Source: Gammaproteobacteria bacterium (GTDB taxonomy: Bacteria > Pseudomonadota > Gammaproteobacteria > SZUA-152). Taken from it: 17,891 bases of DNA. A program made the position numbers and the translations under genes. Shown piece by piece: positions 1-7,433 of this stretch; the first letter of the stretch is position 1, and every line of letters begins with the position of its first letter. The stretch is taken from contig JANTGX010000018.1 in assembly GCA_024762755.1 (NCBI GenBank), positions 1-17,891 on the forward strand. The letters are read 5' to 3'. The notes below the pieces were generated by a model, which did no database searches, had not been told where the DNA came from, and saw only the letters and a list, made by a program, of their open reading frames with translations.

Positions 1-1851
1 GAGCTGGAGCCGGTACGCCAGCGCCTGGACGAGATCCACCGTGAGATCCGTGCCAGCCGCCTGTTCGTCGCCACCCATATGCACGCCGGAGACGGCAACG
101 TGCACACCAACATCCCCGTGCACTCCAATGACTACCACATGCTGCAAGAGGCCGAAGAGGTGGTTGCACGCATCATGGCCCTGGCCGAGTCCCTCGGCGG
201 TGTGGTCTCCGGCGAGCACGGCATCGGCATCACCAAGATGCAATTCCTCGACCCCGCTACGGTCGAGGCCTTCGCCGCTTACAAGCGCCGGGTCGATCCC
301 CAGCAGCGTTTCAACCCCGGCAAGCTGATGGCCGGTTCTGGTCTGGGCAATGCCTACACCCCCTCCCTACGCCTGCTGCAGCAGGAGGCGCTGATCCTCG
401 AGGCCTCGGAGCTGGGCGCCCTCAACGACGACATCAAGGACTGCGTGCGTTGCGGCAAGTGCAAACCGGTGTGCAACACCCACATTCCGCGCGCCAACCT
501 GCTCTACTCGCCACGCAACAAGATCCTCGCCACCGGCCTGATCATCGAGGCCTTCCTCTACGAGGAGCAGACCCGGCGCGGTATCTCCCTGCGCCATTTC
601 GACGAGATGAACGACGTCGCCGACCACTGCACCGTGTGCCACAAATGCCTCAGCCCCTGCCCCGTGGACATCGACTTCGGCGACGTCTCGGTGCGCATGC
701 GCAGCCTGCTCAAAAACTTCGGCAAGAAACGCACAGGAATCGCCACCCGCGCCTCCATGGCCTACCTCAACGCCACAGACCCACGCACCATTCGGCTCAT
801 GTACAAGGCCCTCCTGCAATGGGGCTTCAAGGCCCAACGCCTGGGCTACCACTGGGCGAAGCGGCTGAAACTGACCGGTAAGGGCAAACGCCCACCGGCC
901 ACCAGTGGCAAGCCGAGCGTCCGCGCCCAGGTGGTGAATTTCGTCAGCAAACCCCTACCGGCCAGCCTGCCTCCGCAGACCATGCGCCAAAGCCTGGGAC
1001 TGGAGGACGACAAGAACGTGCCCATCCTGCGTGACCCGGCCAAGATCACCGAGACCAGCGACGCCGTGTTCTATTTCCCTGGCTGCGGCTCGGAGCGTCT
1101 GTTCAGCCAGGTGGGCACGGCGACCCTGGCCATGCTCTACGAGACCGGCGCGCAGACCGTCCTGCCACCGGGCTATCTGTGCTGTGGCTATCCACAGAGC
1201 GCCAACGGAGACGAGGCCAAGGGGCAACAGATCTCGGTGAGCAACCAGGTGCTCTTCCATCGTGTCGCCAACACCCTCAACTATCTCGACATCAAGACCG
1301 TCATCGTCTCTTGCGGCACCTGCATGGATCAGATCCAGAAATACCGCTTTCAGGAGATCTTCCCCGATTGCCGCCTGCTGGACATCCACGAATACCTGAT
1401 GGAAAAAGGCATCGAACTCGAGGGTGTCGCCGGCCGGCAGTACCTCTATCACGACCCCTGCCACAGCCCCATGAAGACCTACGCCCCCACCGAGGTGGCC
1501 GCCAAGCTGCTCGGACAGCCCGTCGAGCTGTCCGACCGCTGCTGCGGCGAGGCCGGCACCTTCGCCGTCTCCCGCCCGGACATCGCGGCCCAGGTGCGTT
1601 TTCGCAAACAGGAGGAGTTGCACAAGGGCATCGAGCAACTCACCGGCTCGCCCCGAGTGGCGGATGGCAACGTCAAGATGCTCACCAGCTGCCCCGCCTG
1701 CCAACAGGGGCTGTCGCGCTACGCCGACGACACCGGCCTGGAGACCGACTACATCGTGGTGGAACTGGCGCGCAGCCTGATGGGCGAGGACTGGCAACGG
1801 AAATTCATCGAGCAGGTCCGCCAAGGCGGCATCGAGCAGGTCCTGCTGTGA
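1..1851 (+). CDS. FAD-linked oxidase with Fe-S and CCG domains, C-terminal part
   Basis: The frame is open from base 1 to the TGA at 1849-1851, giving 616 visible residues; the N-terminus and FAD-binding domain lie outside the window. Residues about 1-105 are the end of a GlcD / D-lactate dehydrogenase type FAD-oxidase domain, with the HAGDGNVH motif (28-35) and SGEHGIG. A two-cluster ferredoxin domain follows, with Cys148/151/154/158 and Cys210/213/216/220. Two CCG domains of the heterodisulfide-reductase/GlcF type come next: PGCG (Cys362) with CCGYP (394-396), and DPCH (Cys487) with CCGEAG (514-516). The fusion of GlcD-like and GlcF-like parts in one chain is known in large proteobacterial FAD/(Fe-S) oxidoreductases (DUF3683-type, YdiJ-type). 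The probable role is oxidation of a 2-hydroxy acid such as D-lactate or D-2-hydroxyglutarate, with electrons passed through Fe-S clusters to the respiratory chain. The substrate is inferred, not shown. darP starts 30 bp downstream. Confidence 0.9.
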   Translation, partial: ELEPVRQRLDEIHREIRASRLFVATHMHAGDGNVHTNIPVHSNDYHMLQEAEEVVARIMALAESLGGVVSGEHGIGITKMQFLDPATVEAFAAYKRRVDPQQRFNPGKLMAGSGLGNAYTPSLRLLQQEALILEASELGALNDDIKDCVRCGKCKPVCNTHIPRANLLYSPRNKILATGLIIEAFLYEEQTRRGISLRHFDEMNDVADHCTVCHKCLSPCPVDIDFGDVSVRMRSLLKNFGKKRTGIATRASMAYLNATDPRTIRLMYKALLQWGFKAQRLGYHWAKRLKLTGKGKRPPATSGKPSVRAQVVNFVSKPLPASLPPQTMRQSLGLEDDKNVPILRDPAKITETSDAVFYFPGCGSERLFSQVGTATLAMLYETGAQTVLPPGYLCCGYPQSANGDEAKGQQISVSNQVLFHRVANTLNYLDIKTVIVSCGTCMDQIQKYRFQEIFPDCRLLDIHEYLMEKGIELEGVAGRQYLYHDPCHSPMKTYAPTEVAAKLLGQPVELSDRCCGEAGTFAVSRPDIAAQVRFRKQEELHKGIEQLTGSPRVADGNVKMLTSCPACQQGLSRYADDTGLETDYIVVELARSLMGEDWQRKFIEQVRQGGIEQVLL

Positions 1852-1866
1852 AGCCAGGCGGACGAG

Positions 1867-1871
1867 GGAGG
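1867..1871 (+). promoter_or_regulatory. Ribosome binding site deciding the darP start
   Basis: GGAGG stands 10 bases before the ATG at 1882 but only 1 base before the in-frame GTG at 1873. The spacing favours ATG 1882 as the start. Confidence 0.65.
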
Positions 1872-1881
1872 GGTGACGGCA

Positions 1882-2436
1882 ATGCATGAGCAAGACGACG
1901 AAGCGCAACACGCCGACGAGGCCGAGGCACCGAAGAGCAAGTCGCAACTCAAACGCGAGATGCACGCCCTGCAGGCCCTCGGCGAGGAGCTGGCGGCCCT
2001 CTCCGCCGAACACTTCACGCAGATCCAGATGCCCGAGACCCTGCGCGACGCCCTGACCGAGGCACGCCGCATGCACAGCCACGGCGCACGCAAGCGACAG
2101 CTGCAGTATGTGGGCCGGGTGATGCGCGGTATCGATGCCGAACCCATACGTGAACAGCTGGAGACCCTGCGCGGTCAGTCCCGCCGCGCCCATGCCCAGT
2201 TGCACCACATCGAACAGTGGCGTGAGCGCCTGCTCGACGAGGGCGACACGGCACTCGGTGCCCTGCTCGGCGAGCATCCCCAGGCCGATCGCCAACACCT
2301 ACGCCAATTGATGCGCAGCGCACGCCAGGAAAGACTGGCCAACAAACACCCCCCGCGCGCCACACGCGCGCTGTTTCATTATCTGCGGGAGCTGCTGGAC
2401 GAGAACGAGGATGGCGGCGAAGTGACGCCAGACTAG
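1882..2436 (+). CDS. darP: Ribosome biogenesis factor DarP (YjgA, DUF615)
   Basis: This gene encodes 184 residues, close to the 183 of E. coli DarP/YjgA. It is a small, highly charged, mostly helical protein that joins late pre-50S particles and helps assembly around the peptidyl-transferase centre. Family features visible are the acidic N-terminus followed by KSKSQLKREMHALQALGEEL, then the QYVGRVMR segment, and the conserved C-terminal ARQERLANKHPPRATRALF region leading to FHYLRELL. ATG 1882 is preferred over GTG 1873 because GGAGG at 1867-1871 is correctly spaced only for the ATG. It lies 30 bp after the FAD/Fe-S oxidoreductase and may be cotranscribed with it. The TAG stop (2434-2436) falls inside a CTAG that borders a MITE-like element. 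In Pseudomonas this gene sits between tldD and pmbA; neither is present here. Confidence 0.93.
   Translation: MHEQDDEAQHADEAEAPKSKSQLKREMHALQALGEELAALSAEHFTQIQMPETLRDALTEARRMHSHGARKRQLQYVGRVMRGIDAEPIREQLETLRGQSRRAHAQLHHIEQWRERLLDEGDTALGALLGEHPQADRQHLRQLMRSARQERLANKHPPRATRALFHYLRELLDENEDGGEVTPD
2433..2436. repeat. Left CTAG, putative target-site duplication
   Basis: CTAG directly borders the left terminal inverted repeat of the element at 2437-2596 and matches the CTAG at 2597-2600. It contains the darP stop codon TAG. CTAG is palindromic, so it could instead be the outermost part of the element's inverted repeat. Confidence 0.55.
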
Positions 2437-2453
2437 GAGCCTGTCGGGTTTAG
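2437..2453 (+). repeat. Left terminal inverted repeat of the MITE-like element
   Basis: GAGCCTGTCGGGTTTAG pairs with the right end at 2580-2596, with mismatches at positions 4 and 12. Confidence 0.75.
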
Positions 2454-2579
2454 GCGATCGACGCGAGGGAAAGCCATTTTGGATCAGATTTTTCGACCGT
2501 TTGAGGCGAATAACCGTAGCTATTCAACGAAAAGGATCGGGAAAGCTGGCCGAAATGGATTTTCCGCAGCAGATCAGTT

Positions 2580-2596
2580 CTAAATCCGACAGACTC
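2580..2596 (-). repeat. Right terminal inverted repeat of the MITE-like element
   Basis: Read on the - strand it is GAGTCTGTCGGATTTAG, 15 of 17 identical to the left end. Confidence 0.75.
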
Positions 2597-2600
2597 CTAG
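2597..2600. repeat. Right CTAG, putative target-site duplication
   Basis: CTAG lies immediately outside the right inverted repeat and matches 2433-2436. Its first three bases are the complement of the nitrilase gene's TAG stop codon. Confidence 0.55.
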
Positions 2601-3418
2601 GCGTCGAGGGGCAGGCGTCGGTGCGAGAGCGCCGGGAAGTTGCGCCGCATTGCGGCGAGGGCCGCCAGGTCCAACTCGGCGAGGACGAAACCAGAGCCGT
2701 TGGGCAGGCGGTCCAACACCCGCCCCCAGGGATCGACGATCATGCTGTCGCCGAAGGTCTCACGGCCGTTGACGTGGTAACCACCCTGGGCGGCGGCGAT
2801 CAGATAAGAGAGATTCTCGATGGCCCGCGCACGCACCAGGGTCTCCCAGTGGGCGCGGCCGGTGATGGCGGTGAAGGCGGCGGGCAGGGCGATCACCTCC
2901 GCCCCCTCGGCCGCCATCTGGCGAAACAGCTCGGGGAAGCGCAGGTCATAGCACACCGCCAGTCCAAGGCGTCCAAACGGGGTATCCACCACCACCGCCG
3001 TATCGCCGGCCTCGATGGTCTCCGACTCCACATAACGCTCGCCGCTGTCCGGCAGTTCGACGTCGAACAGGTGGATCTTGTCGTAGCGCGCCACCCGCTG
3101 GCCCTGGGCGTCGAACAGAAGGCAGGCGCTGCGCACGCGGTCGGGGTCGTGCGCCGCCAGAGGGATGGTGCCACCCACCAGCCAGACGCCGTGTTTGCTC
3201 GCCTGCTCGGCGAGGAAATCCTGCATGGGCCCCTGGCCATCGGCCTCGCGCAGCTTCACCTTGTCGAATTCCGTCATGCCCATGATGGCGAAATTCTCCG
3301 GCAGCACCACCAGTTCCGCCCCCGCCTCCGCGGCCATACCGATCAGCCGTGCGGCCTCGATCAGGTTGGCATTGACGTTGGGGCCGGAGGCCATCTGCAC
3401 TGCCGCGACTTTACTCAT
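2597..3418 (-). CDS. Carbon-nitrogen hydrolase, Nit1/Nit2-like amidase
   Basis: This 273-residue protein belongs to the nitrilase superfamily. The catalytic triad is visible: Glu41 in VVLPENFAIMG, Lys114 in RYDKIHLFDVE, and Cys156 in LAVCYDLRFPELFR. The YDKIHLFDVELP segment and the length resemble the Nit branch, whose members hydrolyse deaminated glutathione (Nit1) or omega-amides such as 2-oxoglutaramate (Nit2). A cytoplasmic amide-repair role is therefore likely, but the exact substrate is inferred from family likeness. The start ATG at 3418 has AGGA about 7 bases upstream. It is the last gene of the long - strand operon, 121 bp after yhdP, in a yhdP-nit order also seen in Pseudomonas. It converges with darP and ends at the MITE-like element; its TAG stop is part of the right CTAG. 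Confidence 0.88.
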   Translation of the reverse strand: MSKVAAVQMASGPNVNANLIEAARLIGMAAEAGAELVVLPENFAIMGMTEFDKVKLREADGQGPMQDFLAEQASKHGVWLVGGTIPLAAHDPDRVRSACLLFDAQGQRVARYDKIHLFDVELPDSGERYVESETIEAGDTAVVVDTPFGRLGLAVCYDLRFPELFRQMAAEGAEVIALPAAFTAITGRAHWETLVRARAIENLSYLIAAAQGGYHVNGRETFGDSMIVDPWGRVLDRLPNGSGFVLAELDLAALAAMRRNFPALSHRRLPLDA

Positions 3419-3539
3419 GGACTGTCCTGTTGCTGATTAGGGTAGGAAACGGCGGCCGCGCCGCCGGGCAAGCATAGCATCCGCCCCCCCTGCCCTTGAA
3501 GGTGAACGCCGGCGGTCGTGCCCTGCTCGCGCAGGCAGA
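3419..3539 (-). other. Intergenic region between yhdP and the nitrilase gene
   Basis: This 121-bp gap holds a G+C-rich inverted repeat, CGGCGG-CCGCG-CCGCCG at 3450-3466, with no T-run after it on the - strand. TATGCT (- strand, 3471-3476) resembles a -10 box but has no recognisable -35 box 16-18 bases upstream. The nitrilase gene is most simply expressed by readthrough from yhdP. Confidence 0.4.
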
Positions 3540-6500
3540 CTAGGGTTTTTTCAGCTCCTCGATACGCGGCGCTTCCCACGGGCCGGTGACCGTATAGCGC
3601 TTCTGCGTCGCCTTGTTGATCTGCGGCTCGAGCACCTTTTGCACGAAGAGGATGGCGGCACCCACCTGGGGCGTCACCGCCAGGGCCCCCAGCAGGGGCA
3701 GGCTCTGCGAGATGTGCGGGGTCACCAGCACCAGCTGATCGTAGTCGCGGCTCACCAGGCCGGTGCGTCCGGTGATCTCCACCCGCGCCGCCGGCCCATC
3801 CATATAGAGATTGCTGGTGTAGGCATCGCCGCCGTCGATGATGAAGGTGCCCTGGATGCGATCGAAGCCGAAGCCCTTGCGAAACACGTCGGAGAAATCC
3901 AATAACAGGCGGCGCGGCAGGGTCTGCAGACTGAGCAGACCGAACAGACGCCCGGCGCCGGGATCCACCTCCAGCAGCTGACCGTCGCGCAGGTCCAGGC
4001 TGAGCTTGCCGCGCGCCTGCTCCAGGTTGTCCATCAGGGCCATGGGTGAACCGGGCCAACTCAGGCTGAGGTCCAGTTTGCCCTTGCCACCGGCGATACT
4101 GTCGGCATAGCCGAAGGCCTGCAGGGTGTGCTGCACGTTGTCACTCTTCAGGTGCATCTGGATGCTGCTGCGCTGCGCGCCGGCGATCACGAACCAGCCG
4201 CCGCTGATATCGATGCGCGTGTCGCGCGGGGTCAGATGCAGGCGTTTGATCTTCAGGCCATCGTGCACCGGCACACTCTCCAGTTGCAGGCCGCCGAGGT
4301 GTATTTGGCCATAGCGCAGATCCCCCACCTTCAGCTGCAGCGGCGGCAACTGGCGCGGATCGGCCGCCTCGCCCGAGCCGGTATTGAGGGCCTCAAGTCG
4401 GCAATAGTCGAGATCCATCTGCAGCACGCTGCCGCTGTCCACGCGGGGAATACGCAACTCACCGCGCACCTCGCGGCTGTCCACCTGCACGCGCCAGATG
4501 GACGGCTGCGGTTCGGCCCGCAACTTGAGGTTATGCAGGGTCTGGCCATAGGCCTCGGCGACGCGGATGGCCAGGTCGGTCTCGCGCAGCCAGGCGATGT
4601 CATTGCCTTCCTTGCTCCCCTCCTCCCCTGCAGCGAGGCCGAGCACGCTGCGCCAATCGTCGAGGGAGAAGCGGTCCAGCCAACCCACCACTCGCAGGCC
4701 CGGCGCCTCGGGCAGCCGCGCCGGTTCCACGCTGAGGCGCAGCTCACCGCGTTGCAATAGGTACTCCCCCTGCCCGGTGCCCAGGGCGAAGACGCCATTG
4801 AGCACACCGCCATAGGCCAGGCGCAGAAGGGGCGGCGAGCCTTGGGGAAAGCGCAGCTGCGCGCGCAGGGGAATCGCTTCCGCCGCTGCCTTGTTCAGCG
4901 GGGACGGCAGACGCGAGGCGGTACCACGCAAGGTGCTCTCGGCGCGCAACACCATTTCCCCCTCGGCCTGCCCTTGCGGGATGTCCAACACCACCGTCCA
5001 CGGGCTGTGGCCATCGAGCAACTCGGCGATGGACGGCAGATAACGCGAGGCCAGGGCACGCGCCTCGAATTCACCATTGGCGGTGATGGCCAGATGGCCC
5101 CGCGCGTCTTCGCCGATCTGCAGCTGCACCGGCTGACCCAGCAGATCGCCGTGCAGGTCCTCTGCACGCAGGCCATCGTTGGAGAATTGCACATGGCCGT
5201 CGAGCCCCGTCAGCACCTCCCCCACCGGGTCGACGCGTAGCCGGTTGTCCTCCAGCCGGACCACGCCGAGCACCTCGGTCTGCTCCATCTGATTCAGGGG
5301 CAGCTTCAGGTTCAGGCTGAGCAGGCTCTCGCCCGTGGCCTGCAGCCCCTCGAGATAGCGACCGAAACGACGATTCAAGGGGGGGCTCTGCACCAGGAAG
5401 TCCAGCTTGTCCTGGGTGGGACCGGTCACCTCGCCCTCCACCGTCAGCATCAGATGGGGGTCGTGCAGATCGGCGATGCCGACGCGCGCCCAGCGGATGG
5501 GCGAATGCAGGATGCGCCCCCGGCGGGCGTTCAGCTGCAGGCTGCGGCCGACGAAGGCGACCTCGGTGTCGATCTCGCTGATCTCCGGCCAACCCGGCGC
5601 GTAGTCGAGTACGCCGTCGCGCACCTCGAAGCGCACCTCGAAGCGCCCCTCGCCGTGGGTGTAGGGAAAATCCGCCAGACGCCCCTGCAGCAACAGGCCT
5701 CCGCGCTCGACCCGGCCGTCCTTGATGGCATCGTCCAACCAGTCCACGGTGTGTGCATGCATGATGCCCACCGGCAGATAGCGCGAGACGCTGCGGCCAT
5801 TGCCATCGCGGAACTGCCCCAACAGGCTGACGTAGGGCGAGGCATCACCCACGGCCTTGCTCGCATCGAGGCGTAGGCGGGCGCGCAGATCGGCATTGCC
5901 GAGGCGCAGGTCGCGCCCCATCAGTTGCCAGTCATCGGCGCTCCGGGTCCAGGCGATCAGACCACTGAGGTACTCCACCGGCAGCGGCGCGCGGAACAGC
6001 TCGTCGTGCTGCACCAGCAGGGCCCCCCGTTGCACCCTCAGGGCCCCGCGCTGCGGCGCGTACCACAGGCGGGCATCGAGACCGGCGACCTGGGGCAGAT
6101 TGTCCCAGGCCTGCAACGAGAGATTCTCGAAGCGCCCGTAGAACTGCACGCCGTCCGTCCCCTGTGTCAGCTGCAGATCGTAGACCTGGCCGCGCGGGGC
6201 CAACCGCCGCAGGGGCTCGAGCAGGCGCTCCTGCTGATCGGCCGAGAGCGCCTTCTGCAACAGGGGTTCGACCAGGGGCATCACGCCGGCCAGGGTCTCC
6301 AGGCGCAGGAAGCTCGCCTGCAACAGGCTATCCTGCGCCGTGTGCTGCAGGTGGAGGCGACTCGGCAACCAGAAATCGCGGCTGTCGCGCAGCACCAGGT
6401 GGTCGGCATCCAGACGCCAGCCCGCCGCCTCGCGTTGCCAGAGGAAGCGCCCCTCGAGACGACCGAAGTGGCGCTGCGCCGTCGCCCGTTCGAGGTCGAC

Positions 6501-7364
6501 GTCGCGCAGCGCCACCTCGCCCTGCAGGTGCTGCAGCCCGCCCTCGGCCCAGCGCCCCCACAGCTCGAAGTCCGCCACCCCGGCGGCCAAGCGGATGCCG
6601 GCATACTCGCGAATCGGCAGGAGTTCGGCCAAGTCCACCCCCTCGCCGGCGAGGTAGAGCCGGGTACGGCGCTGGGCCGCCGGACGCAAGGGGTCGCCGT
6701 CGATCAGCAGCGACAGCTTGAGCGAGCGGCCGGTCCCGCCCGGCAGGCTCACGGCGACATCCAGGCCATGGCGTTGACCCTGATTGCTGAGTACCACCTT
6801 CATGGCCTTCAAGTGCAACGGCGGCAGCTCGGCGCGGGCCTGATCGCGCCAGACGATCTCGCTGTCCTCCAGACTCAGCTCACCCTGACTGAGGAGCCAT
6901 TGCGCCACGGGTGCCATGGCGGTATCACTGCCCGGGCCACGCGCCCCCATGCCCTGCAGGCCGAGACTGCCGTCGGCGCTGCGCGTCACGTCCAACTGCA
7001 GGCCCACCAGGGTGATGTGCTGAAACACCACCTGTCGGTGGAGCAACGAACGCGGCAGATCCAGGGCCATGCGCACACTGCGCAGCTGCTGCAGCACCTG
7101 CCCATCCTGGGGCGCCAGCAGGCGCACCTCCTTGAGCACCAGCTCCGGGGTCAGGCCGTGCCACTGGGCATCCAGGGCGCCGACGCGCACGGGCTGCTGC
7201 AGATAGCGCGACAGTTCCGCCTCCAGTTCGCCCCGGTAGTCGTCCGCGTGGGGCAGCATGAGACGGGCCGTGCTGAACAGCGCGGCGAGCAGCACCACCA
7301 CCACGGCAAAGGCATACCAGGCAGTGGCCCAGGTGTAGCGGAGAAGGGTGAGCAGGGCGCTCAT
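3540..7364 (-). CDS. yhdP: AsmA-like inner-membrane protein YhdP
   Basis: The product has 1274 residues (E. coli YhdP has 1266). One N-terminal membrane anchor at about residues 14-34 (AFAVVVVLLAALF) is followed by a very long periplasmic part rich in beta-strand patterns, of the DUF3971/AsmA_2 type. In E. coli, YhdP acts with TamB and YdbH to move phospholipids from the inner to the outer membrane, probably as a lipid-conducting bridge. The opening segment ELSRYLQQPVRVGALDAQWHG and the end part FGLLSLQTLPRRLLLDFSDVF with GFDRIQGTF are typical of the family. It starts 69 bp after the rng stop with no clear Shine-Dalgarno sequence before ATG 7364. The rng-yhdP order is conserved in many gammaproteobacteria. 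A perfect 12-bp tandem duplication (5619-5642) encodes a repeated RFEV near residue 575. Confidence 0.94.
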   Translation of the reverse strand: MSALLTLLRYTWATAWYAFAVVVVLLAALFSTARLMLPHADDYRGELEAELSRYLQQPVRVGALDAQWHGLTPELVLKEVRLLAPQDGQVLQQLRSVRMALDLPRSLLHRQVVFQHITLVGLQLDVTRSADGSLGLQGMGARGPGSDTAMAPVAQWLLSQGELSLEDSEIVWRDQARAELPPLHLKAMKVVLSNQGQRHGLDVAVSLPGGTGRSLKLSLLIDGDPLRPAAQRRTRLYLAGEGVDLAELLPIREYAGIRLAAGVADFELWGRWAEGGLQHLQGEVALRDVDLERATAQRHFGRLEGRFLWQREAAGWRLDADHLVLRDSRDFWLPSRLHLQHTAQDSLLQASFLRLETLAGVMPLVEPLLQKALSADQQERLLEPLRRLAPRGQVYDLQLTQGTDGVQFYGRFENLSLQAWDNLPQVAGLDARLWYAPQRGALRVQRGALLVQHDELFRAPLPVEYLSGLIAWTRSADDWQLMGRDLRLGNADLRARLRLDASKAVGDASPYVSLLGQFRDGNGRSVSRYLPVGIMHAHTVDWLDDAIKDGRVERGGLLLQGRLADFPYTHGEGRFEVRFEVRDGVLDYAPGWPEISEIDTEVAFVGRSLQLNARRGRILHSPIRWARVGIADLHDPHLMLTVEGEVTGPTQDKLDFLVQSPPLNRRFGRYLEGLQATGESLLSLNLKLPLNQMEQTEVLGVVRLEDNRLRVDPVGEVLTGLDGHVQFSNDGLRAEDLHGDLLGQPVQLQIGEDARGHLAITANGEFEARALASRYLPSIAELLDGHSPWTVVLDIPQGQAEGEMVLRAESTLRGTASRLPSPLNKAAAEAIPLRAQLRFPQGSPPLLRLAYGGVLNGVFALGTGQGEYLLQRGELRLSVEPARLPEAPGLRVVGWLDRFSLDDWRSVLGLAAGEEGSKEGNDIAWLRETDLAIRVAEAYGQTLHNLKLRAEPQPSIWRVQVDSREVRGELRIPRVDSGSVLQMDLDYCRLEALNTGSGEAADPRQLPPLQLKVGDLRYGQIHLGGLQLESVPVHDGLKIKRLHLTPRDTRIDISGGWFVIAGAQRSSIQMHLKSDNVQHTLQAFGYADSIAGGKGKLDLSLSWPGSPMALMDNLEQARGKLSLDLRDGQLLEVDPGAGRLFGLLSLQTLPRRLLLDFSDVFRKGFGFDRIQGTFIIDGGDAYTSNLYMDGPAARVEITGRTGLVSRDYDQLVLVTPHISQSLPLLGALAVTPQVGAAILFVQKVLEPQINKATQKRYTVTGPWEAPRIEELKKP

Positions 7365-7433
7365 GGCTGGCCGGAGGGATTCATGGCAGGGGATCAGGCC
7401 CGCCCCCGAGCGCCGTACAGCGAAGCGGCGGTA

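Larger units (their letters stand above)
2437..2596. mobile_element. 160-bp MITE-like element with 17-bp terminal inverted repeats
   Basis: The left end GAGCCTGTCGGGTTTAG (2437-2453) is matched in inverse by CTAAATCCGACAGACTC (2580-2596), 15 of 17 positions pairing. Weaker complementarity continues about 34 bases inward, including GAAA and TTT-GG-CAG blocks at equal distance from each end, so either strand could fold into a long imperfect hairpin. Both ends are flanked by CTAG. I counted 79 G+C in 160 bases (about 49%), clearly below the surrounding genes. There is no transposase and no long coding frame. It fits a non-autonomous element mobilised in trans. A structured extragenic repeat acting as a bidirectional transcript end between the two convergent genes is the alternative, and the two ideas are compatible. 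The parent IS family cannot be named from this window. Confidence 0.72.

Noticed and set aside
955..2298. A 447-codon frame on the - strand antisense to the oxidoreductase and darP
   Set aside because: It spans two confident + strand genes and has no recognisable motifs. It is a shadow of G+C-rich coding sequence.
2470..2581. Short open frame inside the MITE-like element as a transposase remnant
   Set aside because: The frame is about 35 codons, has no ATG and shows no transposase motif.
2501..3436. A 311-codon + strand frame running from the MITE across the nitrilase gene
   Set aside because: It is antisense to a gene with a complete Glu-Lys-Cys catalytic triad, and its translation shows no domain.
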